Source of the DNA: Armatimonadota bacterium
Lineage (GTDB): Bacteria; Sysuimicrobiota; Sysuimicrobiia; Sysuimicrobiales; Sysuimicrobiaceae
Direction: 5' to 3'
DNA length: 36,664 nucleotides
Assembly: GCA_025060455.1 (NCBI GenBank)
Contig: JANXBY010000059.1
Span: forward strand, 1 to 36,664
The position numbers were made by a program, and so were the translations under genes. The notes below the pieces were generated by a model. That model saw only the letters and a list, made by a program, of their open reading frames with translations. It was not told the DNA's origin and searched no databases. This document shows, piece after piece, positions 7,788-16,249 of this stretch; the first letter of the stretch is position 1, and the number at the start of each line of letters is the position of its first letter.

Positions 7788-9245
7788 CTACACCTCCGCC
7801 AGCCACCGCAGGAGGGTGCGGACTCCGAACCCCGTGGCCCCCTTGGGCAGGTGGGGTGCCTGCCCTTCCTGCTTGTCGAGGAACGCCACGCCGGCGATGT
7901 CCAGGTGCGCCCAAGGGTGCGGGCCCACGAACGCCTTCAGGAAGGCCGCTCCCTTCTGCGCCCCGCCGTACCGACCCCCGGAGTTCTTCCAGTCCGCCAC
8001 CTCTCCCCGCATGGCCTCCACGAACTCCTCGTACAGCGGCAGCTCCCACAGCCGCTCGCCGGCCCGGCGACCCGCGTCCACCAGGCTGCGCACCAGCTCC
8101 TGGTGGTTGCCTAGGATGGCCGCCGCAAAGTGCCCGAGGGCTACGATGGCAGCACCCGTGAGGGTGGCCAGGTCCACCACCGCGTCCGGGCGGTAGCGGC
8201 GGCCGTAGGCGAGGCAGTCGGCCAGCACCACCCGTCCTTCTGCGTCGGTGTTGGTGATCTCGATGGTCTGCCCGTCCAGGGCCCGTACCACGTCCCCGGG
8301 TTTGAAGGCGGCCTCTCCCAGCAGGTTCTCCACCGCCCCCACGATTCCCACCACGCGGTGCGGGACCTCCAACGCGGGCAGCGCCCGCAGGCAGGCCAGC
8401 ACCGCGGCGGCGCCGGCCATGTCCGCCTTCATGGTCTCCATGCCCTCGTGGGTCTTGATGTCCAGGCCGCCCGCGTCGAAGGTGACGCCCTTGCCCGCCA
8501 GCACGTAGGTGTTGCGCGGGCGGGGTGGCCGGTAGTCCACCACGATCATCTGCGGCGGCTGCCGGCTGCCAGCCCCCACCGCCAGGATGGCGCCCGCACC
8601 CATGCGGCGCAGCTGCGGGGGCCCGAACACGCGGACCTGCAGTCCGGCCTGCCGGCCTATCTGCCGCGCCACCTCCGCCAGAAACGGCGGGTTCACCTCG
8701 TTGGGCGGGCCGTTCACCAGGTCCCGGGCAAACCAGGTGGCCTCCGCCAGCACCCGCGCGCGCCGCACAGCCGCACCGGCGCCGCGCACTCCGACCACCT
8801 CCACCGCCTCCACCGCGGGCTTCTTCTCGGTCTTGTGCCGCGTGTACCGGTAGCTGCCGAGCAGCGCTCCCTCCACCATGGCCGCGGCCACCTCGGGGGT
8901 CGCGGGGAAGCTGCCGGGCCACAGCCCCAGCCGCGTGGCCCGCACCGCCTGCGCGTGCCGGGCCGCGGCGGCCGCCGCCCTGCGCACGGCGTCCGTGGGG
9001 TCGTCTGGCTGGCCGGTGCCCACCAGCACCACGCGGGAAGCGGGCAGGCGGCCGTGGGTGAACAGGTGCAGCACCGCGTCGCGCTTTCCCTCGAAGCGCT
9101 CCAGCTGAACCGCCTCCCGCAGCCACCCGTCCAGGGCTTGGTCTAGAGCTTCCAGTCCGTCCAGGACGCCAGAGGACTTGACCGGGATGGCCAGCACGTC
9201 ACAGCGGAGCTGGCTCCAGGGGCGGTCGGACACCGCGACCTTCAT
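7788..9245 (-). CDS. pepA: Leucyl aminopeptidase, M17 family
   Basis: Cytosolic two-metal aminopeptidase removing N-terminal residues from peptides, normally a hexamer. The 485-residue protein has the small N-terminal macro-like domain (VLAIPVKSSGVLDGLE) and the catalytic domain with LAGKGVTFDAGGLDIKTHEG, METMKADMAGAAAVL and the family hallmark NTDAEGRVVLADCL; these contain the expected metal-binding Lys, Asp and Glu residues and the catalytic Lys and Arg. Start ATG 9245 has AAGGAGG nine bases upstream, so an upstream start at 9272 is rejected. It overlaps the Cys-rich Rossmann gene by 47 bases and is fifth in a six-gene minus-strand operon for peptide use. Confidence 0.95.
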   Translation of the reverse strand: MKVAVSDRPWSQLRCDVLAIPVKSSGVLDGLEALDQALDGWLREAVQLERFEGKRDAVLHLFTHGRLPASRVVLVGTGQPDDPTDAVRRAAAAAARHAQAVRATRLGLWPGSFPATPEVAAAMVEGALLGSYRYTRHKTEKKPAVEAVEVVGVRGAGAAVRRARVLAEATWFARDLVNGPPNEVNPPFLAEVARQIGRQAGLQVRVFGPPQLRRMGAGAILAVGAGSRQPPQMIVVDYRPPRPRNTYVLAGKGVTFDAGGLDIKTHEGMETMKADMAGAAAVLACLRALPALEVPHRVVGIVGAVENLLGEAAFKPGDVVRALDGQTIEITNTDAEGRVVLADCLAYGRRYRPDAVVDLATLTGAAIVALGHFAAAILGNHQELVRSLVDAGRRAGERLWELPLYEEFVEAMRGEVADWKNSGGRYGGAQKGAAFLKAFVGPHPWAHLDIAGVAFLDKQEGQAPHLPKGATGFGVRTLLRWLAEV

Positions 9246-9990
9246 CCGTTGCACCCTCCTTTCGACCTCCATCGGGCGTGGCGTCGGTGCACCCTTCGAG
9301 CACGAGGCAACTGCCCACCCCGTGGCAGTGGGAGGCCGTCAGCACGCCCACCCGCTGACCCGGGGCTGCGTGGCGGGCGAGCCACCGCCGGGCCGCCTGC
9401 AGCCGCCGGACGGGAATGGTGCCCACACCGTATACGAAGTGCAGGCAGGAAAACCGCAGCACAGGTAGGTCGGCGTAAGCGGCCACGGTCGTACCAAGGT
9501 CCCACGCGCGCGGCGTCCGGGTGGCCGGGCACACCTGCGGCTCGGGGCAGGTGGCCGGGCAGCGCCAGGCGGCCTCGCTGAGGTAGCGCCGGTCAGCCAC
9601 GGTGACGTCGTACGCCACCGGGTAGGCCCCGGCGAGTGGCTGCCGCGACACCCGTAGGTCCGGCCGCAGCTGCCCCAGCGACTGCGCCAGCCACTCCGCA
9701 AGAACGTGCGGCGCCAGGGGAGCGGGCACCAACTGCGCGTCGTGCGGTGCTTCGGGCACGTAGCGGGTGAGGTACGCAGTCCACTCCTCGGTCACCAGCT
9801 CCGCCTGGCCGGAAAGCTCGGTGCGGGCTCTGCAGTGCGGGTTGCGGTCCACCACCACGAGCCGCCCGTACTCTACCCGGCCGGCCCGGCGGGCTCTCAC
9901 CAGCTGGCGGGCGTGGAAGCAGCCGTAGCAGCCGCCCCCGAGGATCACCACGTGGGAGGCGCGCAAGGCCTTCGGGTGCCAGCCCCTCAC
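9199..9990 (-). CDS. Uncharacterised Cys-rich Rossmann-fold protein
   Basis: The 263-residue frame opens with a nucleotide-binding fold, VVILGGGCYGCFHARQL (residues 14-30), and a second strand ending in VVVDRNPHCRA. Its middle has a compact cysteine cluster, C144-P-x-x-C148-P-E-P-x-x-x-C154-P, and the C-terminal part has H221-C-H223-G-V-G-S-C228 plus C234, together a plausible metal or iron-sulfur site. I do not know a function; from memory, similar proteins with CPxxCPEP occur in anaerobes, but I cannot confirm this. The GTG start at 9990 overlaps the upstream stop (GTGA); GTG codons at residues 14-15 are alternatives. The last 15 residues overlap the start of pepA, including its ribosome site, so the extreme C-terminus may be poorly conserved. 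Confidence 0.65.
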   Translation of the reverse strand: MRGWHPKALRASHVVILGGGCYGCFHARQLVRARRAGRVEYGRLVVVDRNPHCRARTELSGQAELVTEEWTAYLTRYVPEAPHDAQLVPAPLAPHVLAEWLAQSLGQLRPDLRVSRQPLAGAYPVAYDVTVADRRYLSEAAWRCPATCPEPQVCPATRTPRAWDLGTTVAAYADLPVLRFSCLHFVYGVGTIPVRRLQAARRWLARHAAPGQRVGVLTASHCHGVGSCLVLEGCTDATPDGGRKEGATDEGRGVRPPLEPAPL

Positions 9991-10955
9991 CCTCCGTCCA
10001 GCCCCAGGTCCAGCCTCCGGCCCACGCCGCGCTGCACCGCCCGCTCGTACGCCAGGTGGGCCGCCACCACGTCCTCCAGGGCGATGCCCTGGGAGCAGAA
10101 CAGGGTCACCTCGGAAGGCGAGGTGCGGCCCGGGGCGCTACCCGCCACCACCTCCGCCAGCTCCACGGCCCGTTCCCACCGGAACGCGCCTTCCGCGGCG
10201 GCCTGGATGAGGTCGCCGCACTCGGCCCGGGCCTGCGGCAGGTCGTCCACCACCACCCGGCCCGCCCGGGCCACGGCCTCTGCGTCCAGCTCCCGGCGGT
10301 GGGCCCAGTTGGACCCCGCGGCGTTCACGTGCACTCCGTCACGGAGCCAGCGGCCCAGCAGCACGGGCTCGCGGGAGGTGGTGATGGTGCAGACCACGTC
10401 CGCTTCCGCGACCGCCTCCTCCACGGAGGCGGCCGCCACCACGGGCAGGCGCAGCCGCTCGCCCATCTGTTGCGCGAACCGCTCGCGGCGCTCCGGTGTG
10501 CGGCTGAACACCCACGCCTGCTCCACGGGACGCACCGCGCACACCGCCTCCAGCTGCGTCTGAGCCTGCCAGCCGGTGCCGATGACCGCCACCGTGCGGG
10601 CGTCGGGGCGAGCCATGTACCGGGTGGCGAGACCTGTGGCCGCGCCGGTGCGCCGCTGGCCCAGGGTGTCCGCCTGCATCACCGCCAGCAACCGGCCCCG
10701 GCCGTCGTACAGCAGCACTAGAAAACGCCCGCCCTCCCGGGAAGTGGTGTACGCCTTCAGGCCCAGCACTTCCGGCCCGGCCCACGCCGCGGACATCACG
10801 TGCAGCACGGTCCCCGAGGGCAGCGCCGCACGCCCCCGGGGCACGTTGGCGGCCTGCCCTGCGGCCTTGTCTCGGAAGGCCTGCTCCAGGGCATCCACCA
10901 GCTCTGCCACGGACACCAAACACGCCACCTCAGACTCCGTCAGAAACAGCGTCAT
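9987..10955 (-). CDS. Ornithine cyclodeaminase/mu-crystallin family dehydrogenase
   Basis: The 322-residue protein has the family order: a substrate-binding part with LGLKAYTTSREGG (Lys67), then a Rossmann NAD(P) domain VAVIGTGWQAQTQLEAV (residues 123-139) and a C-terminal SEVTLFCSQGIALEDVVAA. Family members are ornithine cyclodeaminase, archaeal alanine dehydrogenase, ketimine reductase and related amino-acid dehydrogenases. Where ornithine cyclodeaminase has GGD with the catalytic Asp, this protein reads AAGSNWAHRRELD, with Asn, so a dehydrogenase or imine reductase is more likely than a cyclodeaminase (inference). ATG at 10955 overlaps the upstream stop (ATGA); the frame is open further upstream but the GTGs there lie inside the neighbour. 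It sits among aminopeptidases, fitting amino-acid catabolism. Confidence 0.85.
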   Translation of the reverse strand: MTLFLTESEVACLVSVAELVDALEQAFRDKAAGQAANVPRGRAALPSGTVLHVMSAAWAGPEVLGLKAYTTSREGGRFLVLLYDGRGRLLAVMQADTLGQRRTGAATGLATRYMARPDARTVAVIGTGWQAQTQLEAVCAVRPVEQAWVFSRTPERRERFAQQMGERLRLPVVAAASVEEAVAEADVVCTITTSREPVLLGRWLRDGVHVNAAGSNWAHRRELDAEAVARAGRVVVDDLPQARAECGDLIQAAAEGAFRWERAVELAEVVAGSAPGRTSPSEVTLFCSQGIALEDVVAAHLAYERAVQRGVGRRLDLGLDGG

Positions 10956-11794
10956 GCTCCCACCAGCTCCTCGACCACCGCGGCCAGGGGGCTCGGCGCG
11001 GGACCGGTGACCTCCAGGTACGCTTCCCACCGCCTGCGCAGCTCTACGGCTTCTGGCGTCCAGACACCCAGGGGGGCGCCGGTCCACGGGGGCACGTCCG
11101 GGTCCAGGGCAGCGCGGTCCAGGTAGGCCAGCACGTCGTCGAGGAAGGTGCGCACGCTCTGCGTGTCCAGGCCAGGCCCGCTGAACGGCTGCCCGGAAAG
11201 TTCCTCCGAAAGGGCCACCAGCACCCGGGCGGTGGCCGCCAGCACGGCCACGGACCGGACCTCGTGCCAGCGCGCCTGGATGTTGGTGGACGTTGGGTCC
11301 AGCTCCCGCTGCGCCCGCATCTCCGCCATCCACCCGTCGGCCACGCCCACCAGCCGCCAGCTGGCCCGGCGCAGGACCTCACCCGGCTCCGGCTGGGCCA
11401 GGGCCGCGCGGGCGGCCGCCACCACCGCCTCATGGACCTTGGCGGCGTACGGGGGCGTTACGATCCGCGGCATCAGCACGTCCCGCTCGTACACGCCCTG
11501 GGCCACCAGGGGCAGGTTGGCGGGGGTAATCCGGTCGGGCAGCTGGGCCCTGTACGCCGCCCGGATCCGCTGGCCGCGGGCGCCCGCCAGCTCCACCGCC
11601 AGCCGCAGGGGCACGAAGACCCCCGCACCCCACAGCATCGCCCAGAAGAACCACCGATCCCACCCCAGCGCCGTCGCGGTGGCCGCAAACCCCACACCAC
11701 AGCCCGCGGCCACGTAGCGGCCAAACCGGCGCCGGCTGTCCGCGCTGGCCAGCCGAACCAGCCACAGCCCTACCCCGCGCCCTCCGGGGTGCAT
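10952..11794 (-). CDS. Uncharacterised membrane protein with two N-terminal helices
   Basis: The 280-residue product has a short N-terminal cytoplasmic stretch, then two adjacent hydrophobic segments (YVAAGCGVGFAATATALGW and WFFWAMLWGAGVFVPLRLAV, about residues 27-70). The remaining 200 residues are soluble and largely helical, rich in Ala, Arg and Glu, with no motif I recognise. ATG 11794 overlaps the M42 stop by one base (TGATG) and its own stop overlaps the next start (ATGA), so it is firmly embedded in the peptidase operon. A role in membrane recruitment of the neighbouring enzymes is possible, but nothing in the sequence proves it. Confidence 0.7.
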   Translation of the reverse strand: MHPGGRGVGLWLVRLASADSRRRFGRYVAAGCGVGFAATATALGWDRWFFWAMLWGAGVFVPLRLAVELAGARGQRIRAAYRAQLPDRITPANLPLVAQGVYERDVLMPRIVTPPYAAKVHEAVVAAARAALAQPEPGEVLRRASWRLVGVADGWMAEMRAQRELDPTSTNIQARWHEVRSVAVLAATARVLVALSEELSGQPFSGPGLDTQSVRTFLDDVLAYLDRAALDPDVPPWTGAPLGVWTPEAVELRRRWEAYLEVTGPAPSPLAAVVEELVGA

Positions 11795-12867
11795 CAGGCC
11801 ACCAGCCGTTCCAGGGTGGCGGTGTCCAGCCGGCGGAGCACCGCGGTCACGAGCCGCACGGTGTTGTCGAAGTCGTCGCGGTGCAGGATGGCGTTGTGGC
11901 TGTGGATGTAGCGGACGGGCGCCCCGATGACCACCGACGGCACCCCCACCCCGAAGGTGTGGATGCGCCCGGCGTCCGTCCCGCCCCGGGCGACCCGGTC
12001 GAACTGGTACGGGATGCCCTCCGCCTCCGCGGTCTCCACCACCAGGTCCCGCAGCCGCACGTGCGGGATCATGGTGGCGTCGTACAGCAGGATCACAGGC
12101 CCTTTGCCCAGCCTGCCCTGCGCCTCGTCGGGCTTGACACCCGGCGTGTCCCCCGCGATCCCCGTGTCCAGAGCGATCCCCACGTCCGGCTGCACCAGGT
12201 GGGACGCCGTCTGCGCGCCCCGCAGCCCGACTTCCTCCTGCACGCTGCACACCCCGTACACGGTGTTGGGGTGCGGTTCGTCCTGCAGGGCCCGCAGGAT
12301 CTCCACCACCGCGGCGCAGCCGAACCGGTTGTCCCACGCCTTGGCCACCATCAGCTTGGGGTTGTGCAGCACCGCAAACGGGGAGTCGGGCACCACAGGG
12401 TCGCCTGGCCGGATCCCGAAACGCTCCGCCTCCTCGCGGCTCGTGGCGCCCACGTCGATGTACATGTCCTTGACATCCACGGGCTTTTTGCGTTCGTCCT
12501 CCTCCAGCAGGTGTGGCGGCTTGCTGCCCACCACCCCCAGCACCGGCCCTTGCCGCGTCCACACCCGGACCCGCTGCGCCAGCATCACCTGGGACCACCA
12601 CCCGCCCAGGGTCTGGAACTTCAGGTAGCCTTCGTCGGTGATGCGGGTGACGAGGAACCCGATCTCGTCCATGTGCCCGGCCACCATGACTTTGGGTGTA
12701 GGGGAAGTTCCCTCCTTGCGGGCCACCAGGCTGCCCAGCCGGTCCTGCAGGATCTCCCCGAGGGGGGTGAGGTACTTGCGGAGCACCGCCCGGACCGGCT
12801 GTTCGAAACCCGCGACGCCGGGCGCTTCTGTCAGCTCGCGGAACATCTCCACCACGCGGTCGCTCAT
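11794..12867 (-). CDS. M42 family glutamyl/leucyl-type aminopeptidase
   Basis: A 357-residue co-catalytic metallo-aminopeptidase, usually a large tetrahedral dodecamer that trims peptides in the cytoplasm. The metal and catalytic residues are visible in order: AGHMDEIGF (His and catalytic Asp), AWDNRFGC (bridging Asp), QEEVGLRGA (catalytic Glu pair), ALDTGIAGD (metal Asp) and YIHSHNA (metal His). Length is normal for M42. Start ATG 12867 has GGGAGG five bases upstream; the open frame upstream of this is a shadow of the divergent region. It is the first gene of the minus-strand operon and is divergent from an M20 dipeptidase across about 200 bases, which probably hold both promoters. Confidence 0.93.
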   Translation of the reverse strand: MSDRVVEMFRELTEAPGVAGFEQPVRAVLRKYLTPLGEILQDRLGSLVARKEGTSPTPKVMVAGHMDEIGFLVTRITDEGYLKFQTLGGWWSQVMLAQRVRVWTRQGPVLGVVGSKPPHLLEEDERKKPVDVKDMYIDVGATSREEAERFGIRPGDPVVPDSPFAVLHNPKLMVAKAWDNRFGCAAVVEILRALQDEPHPNTVYGVCSVQEEVGLRGAQTASHLVQPDVGIALDTGIAGDTPGVKPDEAQGRLGKGPVILLYDATMIPHVRLRDLVVETAEAEGIPYQFDRVARGGTDAGRIHTFGVGVPSVVIGAPVRYIHSHNAILHRDDFDNTVRLVTAVLRRLDTATLERLVA

Positions 12868-13064
12868 GGCTGCCTCCCACTCCGCGGCGCGGAGGTCGCC
12901 AACGGGCCTGTCCGGGCTTCCAGGAGCCCCTCCTGGCCCTTCCCAAAGTTTATCCCGTTCCCCTACATCTCCCCAGCGGGTGCGGACCGGCAGGGTTCGG
13001 ATGTTGCGGGGTCGTACTGGGTAGGGGCGGCGGGTTGCGACCTCTCGCACCTCAGGAGGGTCCC

Positions 13065-14435
13065 ATGGAACGGGCCATCGCGTACGCCAGAGAGCACCGC
13101 GCCAGCTTCCTGGAGGAGCTCCAGGAGTGGCTGGCGATCCCCAGCGTGAGCACGCTGCCGGAACACGGGCGGGACTGCGAGCGGGCGGCCGGGTGGCTGG
13201 CAGACCGCATGCGCCGGGCTGGCCTGCAACGGGCGGAGGTGGTCCCCTCCCGGCAACAGCACCCGTTGGTGTACGGGGAGTGGCTGGGCGCACCCGGTGC
13301 GCCCACGGTGCTGGTGTACGGCCACTACGACGTGCAGCCGGCAGACCCCCTGGAGCTTTGGGAAACTCCGCCCTTCCAGCCCACCGTGCGGGGCGACAAC
13401 CTGTACGCACGGGGCGCCTCCGACGACAAGGGCCACGTGTTTGCCACCCTCAAGGCGCTGGAAAGCCTGCTGGCCACCGACGGCCTGCCGGTCAACGTGA
13501 AGGTGCTCGTGGAGGGCGAGGAGGAGAGCAGCGGGGCGGAGATCGCGCGCTACGTACCCCGACACCGCCGGCGCCTGCGGGCGGACTGCGCCCTGGTGAT
13601 GGACTCGGGGTTCGTGGCGCCCGGTGTTCCCTCCATCACCGTGGGGCTGCGGGGCATCCTGTACACCGAGGTGGAAGTCCGCGGTCCGGCCACCGACCTG
13701 CACTCCGGCACCTTCGGGGGTGCTGCGCCCAACCCCTTCCACGAGGCCATCCGTCTGCTGGCTTCCCTGCGGGACCGTCGGGGCCGCATCCGCATCCCGG
13801 GCTTCTACCGGCCGGTGCGGGAGCCCTCCGAGGCGGAGCGGGCCGCGTGGAGGGAGCTTCCTGTAGGGGAGGAGGAGTTCGCCCGCAGCATCGGCGCCCG
13901 CGGCACCGTGGGGGAGGAGGGCTACTCCCTGCTGGAGCGGCTGTGGGCCCGGCCCACCCTGGAGGTCCACGGCATAGCCGGCGGGTTCACCGGACCGGGG
14001 GCCAAGACGGTCTTGCCCGCTCGGTGCGTGGCCAAGGTGAGCATGCGGCTGGTCCCGGATCAGAACCCCGACCGGGTGTACCGTGCCTTCGAACGGTACC
14101 TCCTGCGCAACGTCCACCCCGCGTACGAGGTCATGGTCCGCAAGCTTCACACGGGCCGGCCCTGGATGGTGTCCCCGGAGGAGCCGGCGGTGCAGGCCGC
14201 GGCACGGGCGTGGTCCGCCGCGTACGGAGCGCCGGCCCGGTTCGTCCGGATGGGCGGTTCCGTACCGGTGGTGGACCTGTTCAGCCGCGTGCTGGGCCAG
14301 CCGGTGGTGGTGACGGGATTCGGGCTTCCCGACGACAACCTGCACGCGCCCAACGAGAAGGTGAACCTGCCGCTGCTCTGGGGTGGGGTGGAGGCGGTGA
14401 TCCGCTTCCTCCACGAGGTCCGCGCGCTGCGCTGA
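13065..14435 (+). CDS. M20 family dipeptidase
   Basis: The 456-residue protein is a two-zinc M20 peptidase close to the CNDP-like dipeptidases. Visible sites are VLVYGHYDVQPAD (metal His and catalytic Asp), RGASDDKGHVFATLKALE (bridging Asp), EGEEESSGAE (catalytic Glu and metal Glu), MDSGF (metal Asp) and, near the end, the final His in DDNLHAPNEKV. The dimerisation lid domain lies between (residues about 190-330). It would split dipeptides left by the neighbouring aminopeptidases. ATG 13065 has AGGAGG at good spacing; an upstream start at 13035 lacks one. It is separated from nadE by 40 bases. Confidence 0.92.
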   Translation: MERAIAYAREHRASFLEELQEWLAIPSVSTLPEHGRDCERAAGWLADRMRRAGLQRAEVVPSRQQHPLVYGEWLGAPGAPTVLVYGHYDVQPADPLELWETPPFQPTVRGDNLYARGASDDKGHVFATLKALESLLATDGLPVNVKVLVEGEEESSGAEIARYVPRHRRRLRADCALVMDSGFVAPGVPSITVGLRGILYTEVEVRGPATDLHSGTFGGAAPNPFHEAIRLLASLRDRRGRIRIPGFYRPVREPSEAERAAWRELPVGEEEFARSIGARGTVGEEGYSLLERLWARPTLEVHGIAGGFTGPGAKTVLPARCVAKVSMRLVPDQNPDRVYRAFERYLLRNVHPAYEVMVRKLHTGRPWMVSPEEPAVQAAARAWSAAYGAPARFVRMGGSVPVVDLFSRVLGQPVVVTGFGLPDDNLHAPNEKVNLPLLWGGVEAVIRFLHEVRALR

Positions 14436-14438
14436 CGC

Positions 14439-14467
14439 TTCCCCAAGGCTGCGGCGTGCGGGATACT
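14439..14467 (+). promoter_or_regulatory. Weak promoter that may give a leaderless nadE transcript
   Basis: TTCCCC (14439-14444) and GATACT (14462-14467) are 17 bases apart. Transcription would start near 14474, right at the nadE ATG (14476). The -35 box matches only three of six bases, so this is weakly supported. Confidence 0.25.
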
Positions 14468-14475
14468 GCTGGGGG

Positions 14476-16242
14476 ATGCGTCGGCTGCGCGTGGCCCTGG
14501 CTCAGATCAACCCCGTGGTGGGCGACCTGGAGGGGAACGTCCGGCGGATGGTGGAGCAGATCCACCGGGCCCGCCGGCAGGAGGCGCACGTGGTGCTGTT
14601 CCCCGAGCTGGCGGTCACCGGCTACCCTCCCGAGGACCTGCTGCTGAAGCCCGACTTCGTGGAGGCCAACCTGGCGGCCGTCCACGAGGTGGCCCGGCAC
14701 GCCACGGACCTGGTGGCGGTGGTGGGGTTCGCGGACCGGGCCAACTACCTGTACAACGCCGCGGCGGTGTGCGCCGCAGGCCGCGTGCAGGGCGTTTACC
14801 ACAAGCGGCTGCTGCCCAACTACGGGGTGTTTGACGAGAAGCGCTACTTCGCGCCGGGCCAACAGGCGCCCCTGTTCCTCCTGGGCGACGTGCCGGTGGC
14901 GGTGAACATCTGCGAGGACATCTGGTTTCCCGACGGCCCGTGCGCGGTGCAGGCGCGCGCGGGTGCTCTGGTGGTGTTCAACATCAACGGCTCGCCCTAC
15001 CACCGGGGCAAGTGGCGAGAGCGGGAGGAGATGCTGCGCACCCGGGCCCGCGACTGCGGGGTGGTGCTGTGCTACGTGAACCTGGTGGGCGGACAGGACG
15101 AGCTGGTCTTCGACGGAGACAGCGTGGTGCTGGACCAGTCGGGGCGCCTCTTGGCCCGGGCCCCGCAGTTCGAGGAGGCGTTGCTGGCGTGCGACGTGGA
15201 CGTGGACGCCGCGCGGCGTCACCGGGCCCGGCGCACGGGGGTGGACGAGTCCGAACGGTTCCCCGTGGGGGACGTGTCCTTGTGCCCCACGGTGGTGGTG
15301 GAGCTTCCCCTGCGGGAGCCCTCCTCGGAGGTGCCGCGGGTGGTGGCAGAGCCCCTGCCGGACCTGGAGGAGGTGTACCGGGCGCTGGTGGTGGGCACCC
15401 GGGACTACGTAAGGAAGAACGGGTTCCGCCAGGTGTTCGTGGGCCTTTCCGGCGGGGTGGACTCGTCCCTGGTGGCCACCGTGGCCACGGACGCCCTGGG
15501 GCCAGAAGCCGTGGTAGGGGTTTCCATGCCGTCCCCCTACACCTCCGCGGAGAGCCTGCGGTATGCGGAGGATCTGGCCCGCAACCTCGGCATCCGGCTA
15601 CTGACGCTGCCCGTGCACGGCCCCTTCCAGGCGTACCGGGAGGCGCTGCGGCCCGCCTTCGGGGACCGGGAGTGGGACGCCACGGAGGAGAACCTGCAGG
15701 CGCGCATCCGGGGCAACTACCTGATGGCGCTGACCAACAAGCTGGGCGGAATCGTGCTCACCACGGGGAACAAGAGCGAGCTCAGCGTGGGCTACGCGAC
15801 CCTGTACGGGGACATGGCGGGCGGGTTTGCAGTGCTCAAGGACGTGCCGAAGACCCTGGTGTACGCCCTGGCGCGGTGGCGCAACGAGCGGAGTCCTGTG
15901 ATCCCCGAGGGGGTGCTGACCCGGCCGCCCACCGCGGAGCTGCGGCCGGGACAGGTGGACCAGGAAGTGCTGCCGCCGTACGAGGTGCTGGACCCCATCC
16001 TGGAGCTGTACGTGGAGCAGGACACCCCGCCGGAGGACATCGTGCGGGCCGGGTTCGACCCGGAGGTGGTGGCGCGGGTGGTGCGGATGGTAGACCGCAG
16101 CGAGTACAAGCGGCGGCAGGCACCTCCTGGCGTGAAGATCACCCCGAAGGCCTTCGGACGGGACCGCAGGCTGCCCATCACCTCCTGGTACCGGGCGTGG
16201 GCACGGGTGCAGGCAGAGTCGGCGGCTCGCGACGGCTCCTGA
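14476..16242 (+). CDS. nadE: Glutamine-dependent NAD+ synthetase
   Basis: Makes NAD+ from nicotinate adenine dinucleotide, ATP and glutamine; the last step of NAD synthesis, in the cytoplasm. The 588-residue protein is a fusion of a nitrilase-type glutaminase (residues 1-265) and the synthetase domain (from about 290). The glutaminase triad is present: Glu in LFPELAVTGYPPEDLL, Lys in YHKRLLPNYGVFDE and Cys in VNICEDIWFP. The synthetase has the ATP pyrophosphatase loop GLSGGVDSSLVATVA and TTGNKSELSVGYATLYGDMAGGF. Length fits the one-chain glutamine-dependent type. The ATG is preceded by a G-run rather than a normal ribosome site, and possibly by a promoter at 14439-14467. Confidence 0.96.
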   Translation: MRRLRVALAQINPVVGDLEGNVRRMVEQIHRARRQEAHVVLFPELAVTGYPPEDLLLKPDFVEANLAAVHEVARHATDLVAVVGFADRANYLYNAAAVCAAGRVQGVYHKRLLPNYGVFDEKRYFAPGQQAPLFLLGDVPVAVNICEDIWFPDGPCAVQARAGALVVFNINGSPYHRGKWREREEMLRTRARDCGVVLCYVNLVGGQDELVFDGDSVVLDQSGRLLARAPQFEEALLACDVDVDAARRHRARRTGVDESERFPVGDVSLCPTVVVELPLREPSSEVPRVVAEPLPDLEEVYRALVVGTRDYVRKNGFRQVFVGLSGGVDSSLVATVATDALGPEAVVGVSMPSPYTSAESLRYAEDLARNLGIRLLTLPVHGPFQAYREALRPAFGDREWDATEENLQARIRGNYLMALTNKLGGIVLTTGNKSELSVGYATLYGDMAGGFAVLKDVPKTLVYALARWRNERSPVIPEGVLTRPPTAELRPGQVDQEVLPPYEVLDPILELYVEQDTPPEDIVRAGFDPEVVARVVRMVDRSEYKRRQAPPGVKITPKAFGRDRRLPITSWYRAWARVQAESAARDGS

Positions 16243-16249
16243 GCGCCCC

